Assembly: GCF_019929185.1 (NCBI RefSeq)
Contig: NZ_JAHZPC010000001.1
Location: 186,001-250,000 of the forward strand
Reading direction: 5' to 3'
Length of the DNA: 64,000 nucleotides
From: Streptococcus parasanguinis
Lineage (GTDB): Bacteria > Bacillota > Bacilli > Lactobacillales > Streptococcaceae
The translations under genes and the position numbers were made by a program. Shown piece by piece: positions 15,965-24,643 of the stretch. How positions within the stretch are numbered: position 1 is the first letter of the stretch; every line of letters begins with the position of its first letter. The notes under the pieces are model-generated. The model did not search any database, was not told the DNA's origin, and saw nothing but the letters and a program-made list of their open reading frames with translations.

Positions 15965-17636
15965 GTTGTCTCACCGTAACGAGTGCGATCAAGGCCACAA
16001 AGATACATTGAGGAAGAAGAACTTCCCAGCTTGGATAGATGCCCGCCCAATCGATGGTTGGAAGCCCATTGACCAAATGGCTAGGTAGGATATTGGTCAA
16101 CTGAAGGGCGTGGATGCTGACACCGAGCATCTTGAAGGCCAAGGCGTATATCAACCAAGTTAGAATGAAAAAGATTCTGTGAGGTTGGATAGCTTGACTG
16201 GCCTTGGTCATGGCCACTGCAATGATGATGAGAACAGCTATAGCAAGCCCGATTCCCAGTAAGAAATTCGCAGTTGTAATCCGCGGAATGATTCCGACAT
16301 AAAAGAGAATGGTCTCAGCCCCTTCACGAAAGACTGCTAAGAAACTGAGAGCAAACATCGACACAAAGCTTCCTGTAGCCGTTACGGTCTTCATTTGACG
16401 GTCCATAAAGGCATTCCACTGTTTGACAGAGGACTTGCTGTGGAGCCAAATTCCGATGAGAATCATCATGACTACAGCGAAAATCCCAACGCCACCTTCA
16501 ATGATTTCCCGGTTAGACCCCGAAGTAACGGCTGGAAAAGCTACTTGCAAAACAAGAGCGATCGCTGCACTGGCAAGAACACCAGCAATAGCTCCACCGT
16601 AAACCCATTTGAGGCCTTTCCTCATCTTAGCGGCCTTAAGGGTCGTCACAAGCGCCATGACGATCAAAAGCGCTTCTACTCCTTCACGCAGAAGAATCAA
16701 CATGGCATCAAAAGCGTTGTAAGAAGCTGTCGTATCGATCGCAGACAGGTCCCTGATCAAGGCTTGTAATTTCTCTTGATAGGCTTTTTCTTTCCCCTTT
16801 ACCATAATGACTGGGGATTCGCTCTCTACGCGCGTGTAGAGACTGGGATTGGTCGTGCTAACATCCCCCTCGATGGTTGGCCAGATCGTGATGAACTGCT
16901 TCATAGTCGCTGCAGCAGATTTATCATCGCCGGATTGGAATTGGCTTTGCGCCTTCTCCAAAAGCTTGATCCCATCTTTCAACGTCAAATCCGTACTGGC
17001 ACTGCTAATGGCTTCTCCTTTTACAAAGGCATCAATCCCGTTTTTGAGGTCATTATAAGAGGACTGGATGTTGGTGAAATCAGTAGGCTCTGTTTCAATA
17101 CTACTGCGCAAGAGCGAAATGGCCGTCTCGATTTTGCCATAGTAGGCTGTGCTGTGATCTCTTACCACCGCTTCGTTTCGCGTCCAGGTGTTATTGAGAT
17201 CTGCATAGGTTTGACGGGTTTTATCCAGATCCTTAGCTGCAATGGCCTCTTGTAGGTTCTTAAAGTAAGGTGCGAGGCGACTCACGAGTTTGTCTTTTTC
17301 CGCCTCTAAATCGACCGGATTTTGCTCTTTTTCAAAAGCCAGCAAGGCAGATGAGATCTTGGTGAGGTCCTCTTTCCTTACCTCCCCTTTTATAGCCAGG
17401 GCTTGGCTAACTTTTTTCCCTGCCTTGGAATCATGGTGGTCTTTGGATCCAAAATCAGCCTGAATCTCAGCAATTAATTCCTTGGCCTTATCCTGGTCCT
17501 TATTTTGTACAGCTGTTGTTGCATCTGTGATCTTGATAAAGAGATCGCTATAAGACTCCGCAGCCACTGGATGAGTCCAGAACAAGGCAAGAAGGCCGAA
17601 CAAGATCAAGAGTTTATTCAAAGAGTGCTTGACCAA
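15951..17636 (-). CDS. efeU: FTR1-family high-affinity iron permease with extracellular N-terminal domain
   Basis: 561 residues from a TTG at 17636 that has AAAGGAGG five bases upstream. The frame is open to 17681, but the SD and signal peptide fit this start. An N-terminal signal (KHSLNKLLILFGLLALFW...AA) leads to an about 280-residue helical outer domain, then seven membrane segments. Two REGxE iron motifs are present (LLREGVEALLIV and FREGAETILF), the FTR1 signature. It moves ferric iron, probably with EfeB and EfeO. Overlaps efeB by 23 bp. Confidence 0.93.
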   Translation of the reverse strand: MVKHSLNKLLILFGLLALFWTHPVAAESYSDLFIKITDATTAVQNKDQDKAKELIAEIQADFGSKDHHDSKAGKKVSQALAIKGEVRKEDLTKISSALLAFEKEQNPVDLEAEKDKLVSRLAPYFKNLQEAIAAKDLDKTRQTYADLNNTWTRNEAVVRDHSTAYYGKIETAISLLRSSIETEPTDFTNIQSSYNDLKNGIDAFVKGEAISSASTDLTLKDGIKLLEKAQSQFQSGDDKSAAATMKQFITIWPTIEGDVSTTNPSLYTRVESESPVIMVKGKEKAYQEKLQALIRDLSAIDTTASYNAFDAMLILLREGVEALLIVMALVTTLKAAKMRKGLKWVYGGAIAGVLASAAIALVLQVAFPAVTSGSNREIIEGGVGIFAVVMMILIGIWLHSKSSVKQWNAFMDRQMKTVTATGSFVSMFALSFLAVFREGAETILFYVGIIPRITTANFLLGIGLAIAVLIIIAVAMTKASQAIQPHRIFFILTWLIYALAFKMLGVSIHALQLTNILPSHLVNGLPTIDWAGIYPSWEVLLPQCIFVALIALVTVRQHGKE

Positions 17637-18819
17637 GATACCCTCCTTTCTCAACGCCTGCAAAGCAAGCAAAGAGTCCACTTCCGATATGGGTGATGTA
17701 CTCGTTCATTTTATCCACCGCACCCAAGTTGGTTTGGATTTTGACAAAGCTGTTCGGATCCTTTTGAAAGGCGATAAAGATCAAGCCGGCATCAAATTGC
17801 CCAGTCTGTTCGTTGATACCATCTGAATAAGAATAAGACCGCCGTAAAATCGGTCGATCGACTTCTTTGGCCAAACGGACATGTGAATCTACAGGTAGTT
17901 TAGATAAATCTACTTCATCAAATTCGTTAGTTTTACCAAATGGAGCACCGGACTCCTTGTAGCGACCAAAGGTATTTTCCTGCTCCTGCAAATTGGTTCG
18001 GTCCCAAGTTTCCAAGTGCATTTGCACTAGGCGAAGGGCCATATAGGAACCACCCTTCATCCAATCCTTGCTGTCTGTCCAGACGACCTTATCAAAATCC
18101 TTCTCCGTCGTGACATTTGCTGTTCCATCCTTGAAACCAAAGAGGTTACGCGGCGTTTCTTTTCTGTCACCAATCGCCGCAAAACCGGACTTGCTCCACT
18201 TCATGGTGATGGTATTGCGACCTTTGCGGATGAGATTTCGCACCGCATGAAAGGCTACTTGCTCATCGTCGGCACAGGCCTGAATGACGATATCGCCACC
18301 AGTGTATTTGTCCTGCAACTGCTCCTTTGGAAATGGAGGCAAATCACGAAAGAGCTTGGGACGTTTGGACTCCAAACCTAATTTCTTGAGAAAGCTAGCA
18401 GAGACACCAAATGTCAGACTCAAGCGATAGGGGTTGAGTCCTACTGTTTCACCTGTATCCGTTGGCGGCAAGAGGGCATTGGCGCCATCTTTTTTGACCA
18501 ACTGCCCTTCGACTAATTTACTACTATAATCGGTCCAGTCTTTAAAGAGCTGGATGACTTCTTTTTTGTCCGTCGTGTGAAGATCCAGCACCACCAAGTA
18601 GCAAGCCTTCTGCATGGCCGTCGTAATCCCTGCTTGGTGCTTGCCATAAAAGGAGATGTCTTCATCCCCATCATAAGCTTTTTTACTGGAACTGTCTTGA
18701 TTAGCGAAAAAAGCAGATGCACCAGAGAGGCCCAGCGCTAGACCAGCCCCTCCAATACCTGCTTTTTTAAGAAATTCACGACGGTCCATTTTTTTATCTA
18801 AAAATTTTTCGTCAGCCAT
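17614..18819 (-). CDS. efeB: Dye-decolorizing (DyP) haem peroxidase EfeB, Tat-exported
   Basis: 401 residues. The Tat signal has two arginines at 13-14 (DRREFLKKAG) and a hydrophobic stretch GGAGLALGLSGASAFFA. Seen: the DyP motif GFKDGT near residue 230, which carries the distal-haem Asp, and a C-terminal segment QTGQFDAGLIFIAFQKDP. In EfeUOB systems it oxidises ferrous iron or works on haem outside the membrane. The tatC-tatA genes in the same operon make the export route plain. Confidence 0.95.
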   Translation of the reverse strand: MADEKFLDKKMDRREFLKKAGIGGAGLALGLSGASAFFANQDSSSKKAYDGDEDISFYGKHQAGITTAMQKACYLVVLDLHTTDKKEVIQLFKDWTDYSSKLVEGQLVKKDGANALLPPTDTGETVGLNPYRLSLTFGVSASFLKKLGLESKRPKLFRDLPPFPKEQLQDKYTGGDIVIQACADDEQVAFHAVRNLIRKGRNTITMKWSKSGFAAIGDRKETPRNLFGFKDGTANVTTEKDFDKVVWTDSKDWMKGGSYMALRLVQMHLETWDRTNLQEQENTFGRYKESGAPFGKTNEFDEVDLSKLPVDSHVRLAKEVDRPILRRSYSYSDGINEQTGQFDAGLIFIAFQKDPNSFVKIQTNLGAVDKMNEYITHIGSGLFACFAGVEKGGYLGQALFE

Positions 18820-18824
18820 TTTTC

Positions 18825-19697
18825 TTATTTCCCATCTAAAATCACACCCATTTGAGACAAAGGTTCACCAAGTTTGGTCACCGCTTCAGCCAATTCCTTG
18901 GTATCTTCCTTGGTCAAATCTGTGTAAGACTTGTAATTTGTTTCATCAGTCATGTGTTTGTCCAATAAATCATTGACATTTTTGAATTCTGCTTCCAAGG
19001 TTTTAACCAACTTGGCATCTTTTTTCTCAATCAAAGGTTTAAAGAGAGAGAAAATCTTTTCAGCTCCTTCAATATTGGCACGGAAGTCGTACAGATCTGT
19101 ATGAGAGAAGACTTCTTCTTCACCTGTGATCTTTTGCGTTGCCACTTCATTTAGCAGATCAACAGCCCCAGTTAGCATCACATCAGGAGTCACATCAACG
19201 GTTGCGATCTTAGCTTTTAACTCCTTGATATCGTTCACCAGTTGGTCTGCATATTTGTCAGTGCCATCTGTGGTATTGTTTTCCCAAATGATGCGCTCAA
19301 TCCGGTGGAAGCCAGACCAGCCTTCTTCTGATTTATTTTCATCCACATAGTCCACCAAACGGTAGTCAATCTTCACATCAGACTCCCCAAAGGTTTCAGC
19401 AATCGGTTCTGAGCGTTCATAGGCCATGCGGATCAAGGGATATTGTTTTTTAGCTTCTTCCAAATTCCCAGCTTTTAGGGTATCTCGGAAACCTTCTGTA
19501 TCCTTAAGCAATTGGTCGATTTGCATTTCAACAAAGTCTTTGTATTCAGCTGTCGCATTGTCCAAGGTCTTCTGGTCAGCCTTTGACAACTGCACCGTTG
19601 AGCTGGTTTGCGTCTTTTGACTCGACTGTTTGCTACTAGAATTCGCACACCCTGCTAAAAGAGCAACACTCAATAAGAGTAGACTATATTTTTTCAT
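18825..19697 (-). CDS. efeO: EfeO-type iron-binding lipoprotein (imelysin/M75)
   Basis: 290 residues. Lipobox LLAGC at residues 13-17 gives an exported, lipid-anchored protein. The M75/imelysin domain carries HxxE (FHRIERIIW) near residue 150. There is no cupredoxin domain, which is the short form found in firmicutes. It should capture periplasm-side iron for EfeU. First gene of the efeO-efeB-efeU-tatC-tatA transcript, five bases before efeB. Confidence 0.93.
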   Translation of the reverse strand: MKKYSLLLLSVALLAGCANSSSKQSSQKTQTSSTVQLSKADQKTLDNATAEYKDFVEMQIDQLLKDTEGFRDTLKAGNLEEAKKQYPLIRMAYERSEPIAETFGESDVKIDYRLVDYVDENKSEEGWSGFHRIERIIWENNTTDGTDKYADQLVNDIKELKAKIATVDVTPDVMLTGAVDLLNEVATQKITGEEEVFSHTDLYDFRANIEGAEKIFSLFKPLIEKKDAKLVKTLEAEFKNVNDLLDKHMTDETNYKSYTDLTKEDTKELAEAVTKLGEPLSQMGVILDGK

Positions 19698-19727
19698 GAA
19701 AGACTTCTCCTCTTTTGTTCTTGACTA

Positions 19728-19772
19728 ATTTTACCAGAAGTTTTCTCATTTTTCAACAATTGTCTGAAAATT
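19728..19772 (-). promoter_or_regulatory. efe-tat operon promoter with CodY-like box
   Basis: TTGAAA (19751-19756), 17 bp, TAAAAT (19728-19733) with extended TGG. At 19758-19772 the minus strand reads AATTTTCAGACAATT, 14 of 15 matches to the CodY consensus, one base upstream of the -35. No convincing Fur box was seen. Confidence 0.75.
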
Positions 19773-19806
19773 TAATAATAGAAAGACTTTTCTAAGAAAC
19801 TGTCTT

Positions 19807-21351
19807 TTACAAAAGAATATCCTTGACTCGTCCAATTTCTGATTCTTTCACCACCACAAAGATGCTATCACCTAGATACAAGCGGGTCGCACCATTGACC
19901 GTATAGCTCTTACCACTTCTCATTTGCGTAGTAATCAAAATATCTTGGGGAAGTTCGAGTTCATGAACTTGTTTCCCTGCAATCTTTTCGGATACAGGAA
20001 TCTCAATCAAGGTCAACTCTCCTTCTTCTTGCGCCTTATCTGGCAAGAGTTGCTCCAGCATGGCTTCATAGACTGGTGCTCCATGGAAGAGATCCATGAT
20101 CATGTAAGCCAGCAAGGTGACCATACCCAGTGGCATTAAACTACGAATATCACCGACCATCTCTGTTACCAAAATCATAGCGGTTAAAGGAGCTTTCGAA
20201 ATAGCCCCAAAATACCCACTCATTCCTAAAATAATGAAGAGAGGTAATTGATTTTGAGAGATAAAGCCAATGTTTTGGAGGAAAGTTCCAACGATGGCCC
20301 CTAAAAGAGATCCTAAAGCTAGAATGGGCAAGAAAATTCCGCCAGGTAGACCACTACCATAGCTCAACATACTCCAGATAAACCGGATCGTAAAATAGAG
20401 AAGGATCGATAGAACTGGATACGGTACTCGAGCCAAATCCAAAACCAATTGGTTCCCGCCACCAAGAATTTGTGGAAGGAAATAGCCGATTGGAATAATC
20501 GAGACAAAGGCAAATAAGGAAGAGTAATGAGAGGGAACATGAAAAATCTTCTCAAGTAAACGATACAATCGACCGATATTCAGAACCACTACTTCATAGA
20601 CATAACCTGCTGCCCCCAAAAAGACTCCAAGAAAAAGGTAAATCCAGTACTGAGACAAATGGAGCGGCGGAATATTTTGCGGCATATGAAGTACGGGTGT
20701 TTGACCAAAGACATTGAGTGAAATAAAATTAGCAGTCAGACTAGCGGCCAAGGTCGAAATCCAAAAGAATCGAGAAAAATGATGATAGACCTCTTCAACC
20801 ACAAATAAAAGCCCTGCTATCGGTGCATTAAAGGCGGCCGCAAGGCCAGCAGCAGCTCCACTTGCAATCAAAGACCGCTCTTCAACCGGGCTGACCTTCA
20901 AATGATGGGCTACTCCTTTTCCACCCATAGCCCCTAATTGAATACTAGGACCTTCACGACCAAGCATCAAGCCACTTCCGATGGCCAAGACACCTAAAAT
21001 ATACTTCTTCCACAAGGTATCCCACCAGCTCACCGCCAAAAGACCCTTGAGCTCTGCTTCGACTTGCGGAATTCCCGATCCCTTGATATCCCGATTGGTG
21101 TGAATAAGACGACCAGCAATCAGTACGATCACCCCATACCCCAACAGCATCGCCAGCAAATAAAGTGGTTGACCAGACATCTCCTTGTAGACGCCTTGAA
21201 CAAAATGAAAAATATGTTCGATTAAAAAGCGAAAACTCGAGACGACACAGCCCACAACGATCCCAACCAGAACACCTCTGACAATATGTGCCACAATCGA
21301 ACTAGAGGCAAAACGAAATTCATTTTTAAAGGCTTCTTCTTTTTCAGACAT
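19807..21351 (-). CDS. ClC-family chloride channel/antiporter with TrkA-C domain
   Basis: 514 residues with the ClC core of about 18 helices. Seen: selectivity motifs GSGIPQVEAEL, GREGPSIQ (the gating Glu is present) and PGGIFLPILALG. A C-terminal RCK/TrkA-C domain (about residues 440-514, IPVSEKIAGKQVHELELP) may bind a regulatory nucleotide. The gating Glu is shared by H+/Cl- antiporters and many channels. Single gene, SD AAGGAG. Confidence 0.93.
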   Translation of the reverse strand: MSEKEEAFKNEFRFASSSIVAHIVRGVLVGIVVGCVVSSFRFLIEHIFHFVQGVYKEMSGQPLYLLAMLLGYGVIVLIAGRLIHTNRDIKGSGIPQVEAELKGLLAVSWWDTLWKKYILGVLAIGSGLMLGREGPSIQLGAMGGKGVAHHLKVSPVEERSLIASGAAAGLAAAFNAPIAGLLFVVEEVYHHFSRFFWISTLAASLTANFISLNVFGQTPVLHMPQNIPPLHLSQYWIYLFLGVFLGAAGYVYEVVVLNIGRLYRLLEKIFHVPSHYSSLFAFVSIIPIGYFLPQILGGGNQLVLDLARVPYPVLSILLYFTIRFIWSMLSYGSGLPGGIFLPILALGSLLGAIVGTFLQNIGFISQNQLPLFIILGMSGYFGAISKAPLTAMILVTEMVGDIRSLMPLGMVTLLAYMIMDLFHGAPVYEAMLEQLLPDKAQEEGELTLIEIPVSEKIAGKQVHELELPQDILITTQMRSGKSYTVNGATRLYLGDSIFVVVKESEIGRVKDILL

Positions 21352-21424
21352 TCCCTAACTCCTTCAAACTCTTATCCTATTCATTATACCTTATTTCACT
21401 GCCTATGAATACTTGGAAAGACAA

Positions 21425-21458
21425 AAAAAACAAAACTAGCACCGCTAGCTTTGTTTTT
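21425..21458 (-). terminator. Terminator after nox
   Basis: Minus-strand stem AAAACAAAGCTAGC / GCTAGTTTTGTTTT with T-tract. Confidence 0.9.
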
Positions 21459-21468
21459 CATTTAGTCA

Positions 21469-22845
21469 TTATTCAGCAGTTAAAGCTGCCATTGTGATAT
21501 AGTTGTAAGGTTTGTTGAAGTGTGGCAAGAAGAACAAGTCAGTCAAGGCTAACTTATCAATCGTCACGTGTTCTTGAATTGCAAGTGAGAACATGTGGAT
21601 GGCCATTGAGATGGCGCTATCACGTGATACCATTTGAGCTCCAAGGATTTGACGAGTGTCTTTGTCATAAACAATCTTGATGCCAACCTCATAGTTATCA
21701 TGTTTAATAAATTCAGGTTTTTGAAGGTCATTGAAGCCTGTTTCAGTGGCATTGAAGCCGGCAGCTTTTGCTTTTTCAAGAGTCAAACCAGTTGAAACCA
21801 TGTGAAGGCCGTAGATAGAGATACCGTTAGAACCTTGAACACCGATTCCTTCCAATTCATGACCAGTCGCATTGTAGGCACCAACAATACCTGAACGAAC
21901 CGCATTAGACGCAAGAGCGATATAGCTCATTTCGTTACGAGCGTTATCGAAGATAGTCGCACAGTCACCAACTGCGTAGACACCTGGAAGTGACGTTTCT
22001 TGTTTCTTATCGACAAGGAAGGCACCGTTGCGGAAGAGTTCAATCTTACCATCTGCAAGAGCTGTATTTGGACGGAAACCAACAGCCAAGATGACCATAT
22101 CTACATCGAAGGTTTCTTTATCGGTTACAAGACGTTCTACCTTACCATCTCCTTCAACTGCTTGAACAGTTTGTCCAAGAGCCAAACGGATGTTGTGGTC
22201 TTCCAAGTTTTTCGCCATGATGTCTGTAAAGTCTTTGTCATAGTAGCCGTTCAAGACAGTGTCCACGATATCCACCAAGACAACGTCTTTACCAAGACGT
22301 TCGAAAGCTTCAGCAAGTTCAACACCGATGTAACCACCACCAACTACGGCGATACGGTTCAAGTGTTTGCTGTTGTCTTTCAATTTTTCGATCACTTCTT
22401 CAGCGTTTTGGTACAATTTAACGAATTGAAGATTTTCAAGAGTTGCTTTGAATTCGCGGTTACCAGGAACGATTTCAACTCCTTTAATTGGAGGAATGAT
22501 TGGTGTTGATCCGGTCGCAAAGATTAATTTTTCATAAGATTCTTTGTGTTCTTTTCCATCAACTTCTGCAGTTACCACTTTGTTGTCATAGTCAATTGAA
22601 AGAACAGGAGAGTTCATGTAGACTTTTGCACCTTTTGCTTCCAATTTTTCTTTATCAGAGTAGAAGAGACCTTCTGGACCATCGATTTGCTCACCGATCC
22701 AAAGTGCCATCCCACATCCAAGGAATGAAATGTTTGAGTTTTGGTCAAAAACCACAATTTCATTTTCATTTCCAAAATTATCTAACATAGTGTTGATACA
22801 AGCTGTTCCGGCATGGTTTGCCCCTACAACAACGATTTTACTCAT
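21469..22845 (-). CDS. nox: NADH oxidase, water-forming
   Basis: 458 residues. It reduces O2 to water with NADH, regenerating NAD+ and removing oxygen. Seen: FAD-binding [15 protein letters not shown], the redox Cys in [12 protein letters not shown] near residue 44, NAD-binding [15 protein letters not shown] near 165, and [11 protein letters not shown] near 280. All match the streptococcal Nox-2 type. Monocistronic, with a palindrome over its promoter. Confidence 0.97.
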   Translation of the reverse strand: MSKIVVVGANHAGTACINTMLDNFGNENEIVVFDQNSNISFLGCGMALWIGEQIDGPEGLFYSDKEKLEAKGAKVYMNSPVLSIDYDNKVVTAEVDGKEHKESYEKLIFATGSTPIIPPIKGVEIVPGNREFKATLENLQFVKLYQNAEEVIEKLKDNSKHLNRIAVVGGGYIGVELAEAFERLGKDVVLVDIVDTVLNGYYDKDFTDIMAKNLEDHNIRLALGQTVQAVEGDGKVERLVTDKETFDVDMVILAVGFRPNTALADGKIELFRNGAFLVDKKQETSLPGVYAVGDCATIFDNARNEMSYIALASNAVRSGIVGAYNATGHELEGIGVQGSNGISIYGLHMVSTGLTLEKAKAAGFNATETGFNDLQKPEFIKHDNYEVGIKIVYDKDTRQILGAQMVSRDSAISMAIHMFSLAIQEHVTIDKLALTDLFFLPHFNKPYNYITMAALTAE

Positions 22846-22880
22846 AGAATAAATCCTACCTTTAATTAAAATTTACTTCT

Positions 22881-22918
22881 TGAGTATATCATAAAAATGA
22901 TATCGGTTACAAGATATT
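22881..22918 (-). promoter_or_regulatory. nox promoter with overlapping palindrome
   Basis: TTGTAA, 18 bp, TATACT with extended TGA. The 18-bp palindrome ATATCAT-AAAA-ATGATAT (22886-22903) covers spacer and -10, a classic repressor position. It is not a Rex box. Confidence 0.65.
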
Positions 22919-23006
22919 TGCTCAATATTTGTGATCTTTTCTTCAAACCTTCTGAAAGCTTCCTTCCACAGCTTTCACGAAATGTCAAATAATTTGTCCG
23001 AAAGGA

Positions 23007-23035
23007 TTGTGAAAACGGTCTCTATTTGGTATACT
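23007..23035 (+). promoter_or_regulatory. Promoter of the apbE-FMN reductase operon
   Basis: TTGTGA (23007-23012), 17 bp, TATACT (23030-23035) with extended TGG. Confidence 0.85.
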
Positions 23036-23070
23036 GTAAGTAAGTGAAAATTGGAAAGGATAGATTTTTA

Positions 23071-23994
23071 GTGGACCTAAGTAGTCGATCCGAACGTCTG
23101 ATGGGAACCACTATCACCGTTTCGATCTGTGACCCACAAGCGGATGAACTCCTTGCGCATTGCTTTGAACTTCTTCGCTCCTTCGAACATCGCTTCAGTG
23201 CTAATGATGCAAGGTCTGAACTCATGGAAGTCAATCACCAAGCTGGTATTGCTCCTGTTCAAGTTCATCCAGATCTTTTTGAACTGATCGCATTAGGTAC
23301 CTTGCATAGTCAAGCTAAAAATAGCCATTTAAACATTGCTATCGGCCCTCTTGTGCAAACCTGGCGGATCGGATTTTCAGATGCCAGACGGCCTGCACCA
23401 GAAGAAATCGAACAAGCGCTTTTAAAGATCGATCCCCAGCAGATTCAACTAGACCAAGAAAACTATACAGTCTTTTTGAAACGTCCTGGAATGAAGATCG
23501 ACTTGGGAGCTTTAGCAAAAGGCTATAGCGCAGATTTAATTGCTACCTATCTGAGAGTTAAGGGAATCAAGGATGCCTTGATCGATCTTGGAGGAAATAT
23601 CCTAACCGTCGGTCAACACCCCGTTAAACAGCAGCCTTGGCGGATTGGCATTCAAAATCCTGTCGAAAAAAGAGGAAATCACTTACTGGTCCTCTCAGTC
23701 AAGGATAAATCTGTTGTCACCTCTGGCATCTACGAGCGTCATTTAGAAGTCGACGGCCAGTCGTTTCACCATATCTTTGATAGCGCGACAGGCTATCCGG
23801 TTGAGACAGACTTAGCCAGTATCACCATTATATCTGATCGATCCGTAGACGGGGAGATATGGACTACCCGCCTGTTCGGGGACTCTCCTACTTCTATCCT
23901 CAACACTGTTGAATCACTTCCTGGTATAGAGACCTTATTGGTTTCACAATCAGGCAAGATCGCCTATACAAGTGGGCTTCAATCTTATTTATAA
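23071..23994 (+). CDS. apbE: FAD:protein FMN transferase (ApbE family), cytosolic form
   Basis: 307 residues from a GTG at 23071 with AAAGGA upstream. A GTG at 23044 is in frame but would lie at the transcript's 5' end. ApbE links FMN from FAD to Ser/Thr of target proteins. Seen: MGTTITV, DLGALAKGYSADL, the Mg/FAD motif DLGGNILTVG, TSGIYERHLE and HHIFDSATGYP. There is no signal peptide or lipobox, unlike exported ApbE, so it should act in the cytosol. First gene of a three-gene operon whose third product carries two predicted flavinylation sites. Confidence 0.93.
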   Translation: MDLSSRSERLMGTTITVSICDPQADELLAHCFELLRSFEHRFSANDARSELMEVNHQAGIAPVQVHPDLFELIALGTLHSQAKNSHLNIAIGPLVQTWRIGFSDARRPAPEEIEQALLKIDPQQIQLDQENYTVFLKRPGMKIDLGALAKGYSADLIATYLRVKGIKDALIDLGGNILTVGQHPVKQQPWRIGIQNPVEKRGNHLLVLSVKDKSVVTSGIYERHLEVDGQSFHHIFDSATGYPVETDLASITIISDRSVDGEIWTTRLFGDSPTSILNTVESLPGIETLLVSQSGKIAYTSGLQSYL

Positions 23995-24019
23995 TTCTGT
24001 TATCAGAAAGGAAATTTCC

Positions 24020-24625
24020 ATGGTAAAACTTATTGCGATTGTGGGGACTAACTCCAAACGTTCTACAAACCGTCAACTGCTTCAATACATGCAAAAACAT
24101 TTTGCTGATAAGGCTGAGATCGAATTGGTCGAAATTAAAGATATCCCTGTCTTTAACAAACCAGCCGACAAACAAGTACCTGACGCTGTCTTGGATATTG
24201 TTGCAAAAATTGAAGAGGCTGATGGAGTCATTATTGGGACTCCAGAATACGACCACTCTATTCCAGCGGTCTTGATGAGTGCTCTAGCTTGGCTCTCATA
24301 CGGAGTCTTCCCATTGTTGAACAAACCAGTCATGATTACTGGGGCATCATACGGTACCTTGGGATCTTCACGCGCCCAACTCCAACTCCGTCAAATCTTA
24401 AACGCTCCAGAAATTAAGGCGAATGTCTTGCCAGATGAATTCTTGCTATCTCATTCATTACAAGCCTTTGATCAAAATGGAGACTTGGTAGATTTGGATG
24501 TTATTCAAAAATTAGATGCCATCTTCAATGATTTCCGTGTGTTTGTGAAAATCACAGACAAATTACGCAACGCCCAAGAATTGCTTCGCAAAGATGCTGA
24601 AGAATTTGACTGGGAAAACTTGTAA
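24020..24625 (+). CDS. NAD(P)H-dependent FMN reductase
   Basis: 201 residues from ATG 24020 with AGAAAGG upstream. Flavodoxin-like FMN_red fold: IVGTNSKRSTNRQLL at the N-terminus (phosphate loop), GTPEYDHSIPAVLMSALAWLS near residue 75, and GASYGTLGSSRAQ near 110. It is a soluble flavin or quinone reductase. It begins 25 bp after apbE and ends 18 bp before its larger paralogue. No flavinylation motif of its own. Confidence 0.9.
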   Translation: MVKLIAIVGTNSKRSTNRQLLQYMQKHFADKAEIELVEIKDIPVFNKPADKQVPDAVLDIVAKIEEADGVIIGTPEYDHSIPAVLMSALAWLSYGVFPLLNKPVMITGASYGTLGSSRAQLQLRQILNAPEIKANVLPDEFLLSHSLQAFDQNGDLVDLDVIQKLDAIFNDFRVFVKITDKLRNAQELLRKDAEEFDWENL

Positions 24626-24643
24626 GATAGGAGACAGAAAAGA

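Noticed and set aside
16776..17255. 159-codon plus-strand frame within efeU
   Set aside because: Shadow of efeU; no ribosome site.
22000..22509. 169-codon plus-strand frame across nox
   Set aside because: Antisense shadow; Phe/Asp/Val-rich composition from the complement of nox codons.
22920..23000. Rex operator between nox and apbE
   Set aside because: Sequences such as TTTGTGATCTTTTC lack the second half-site TTCACAA.
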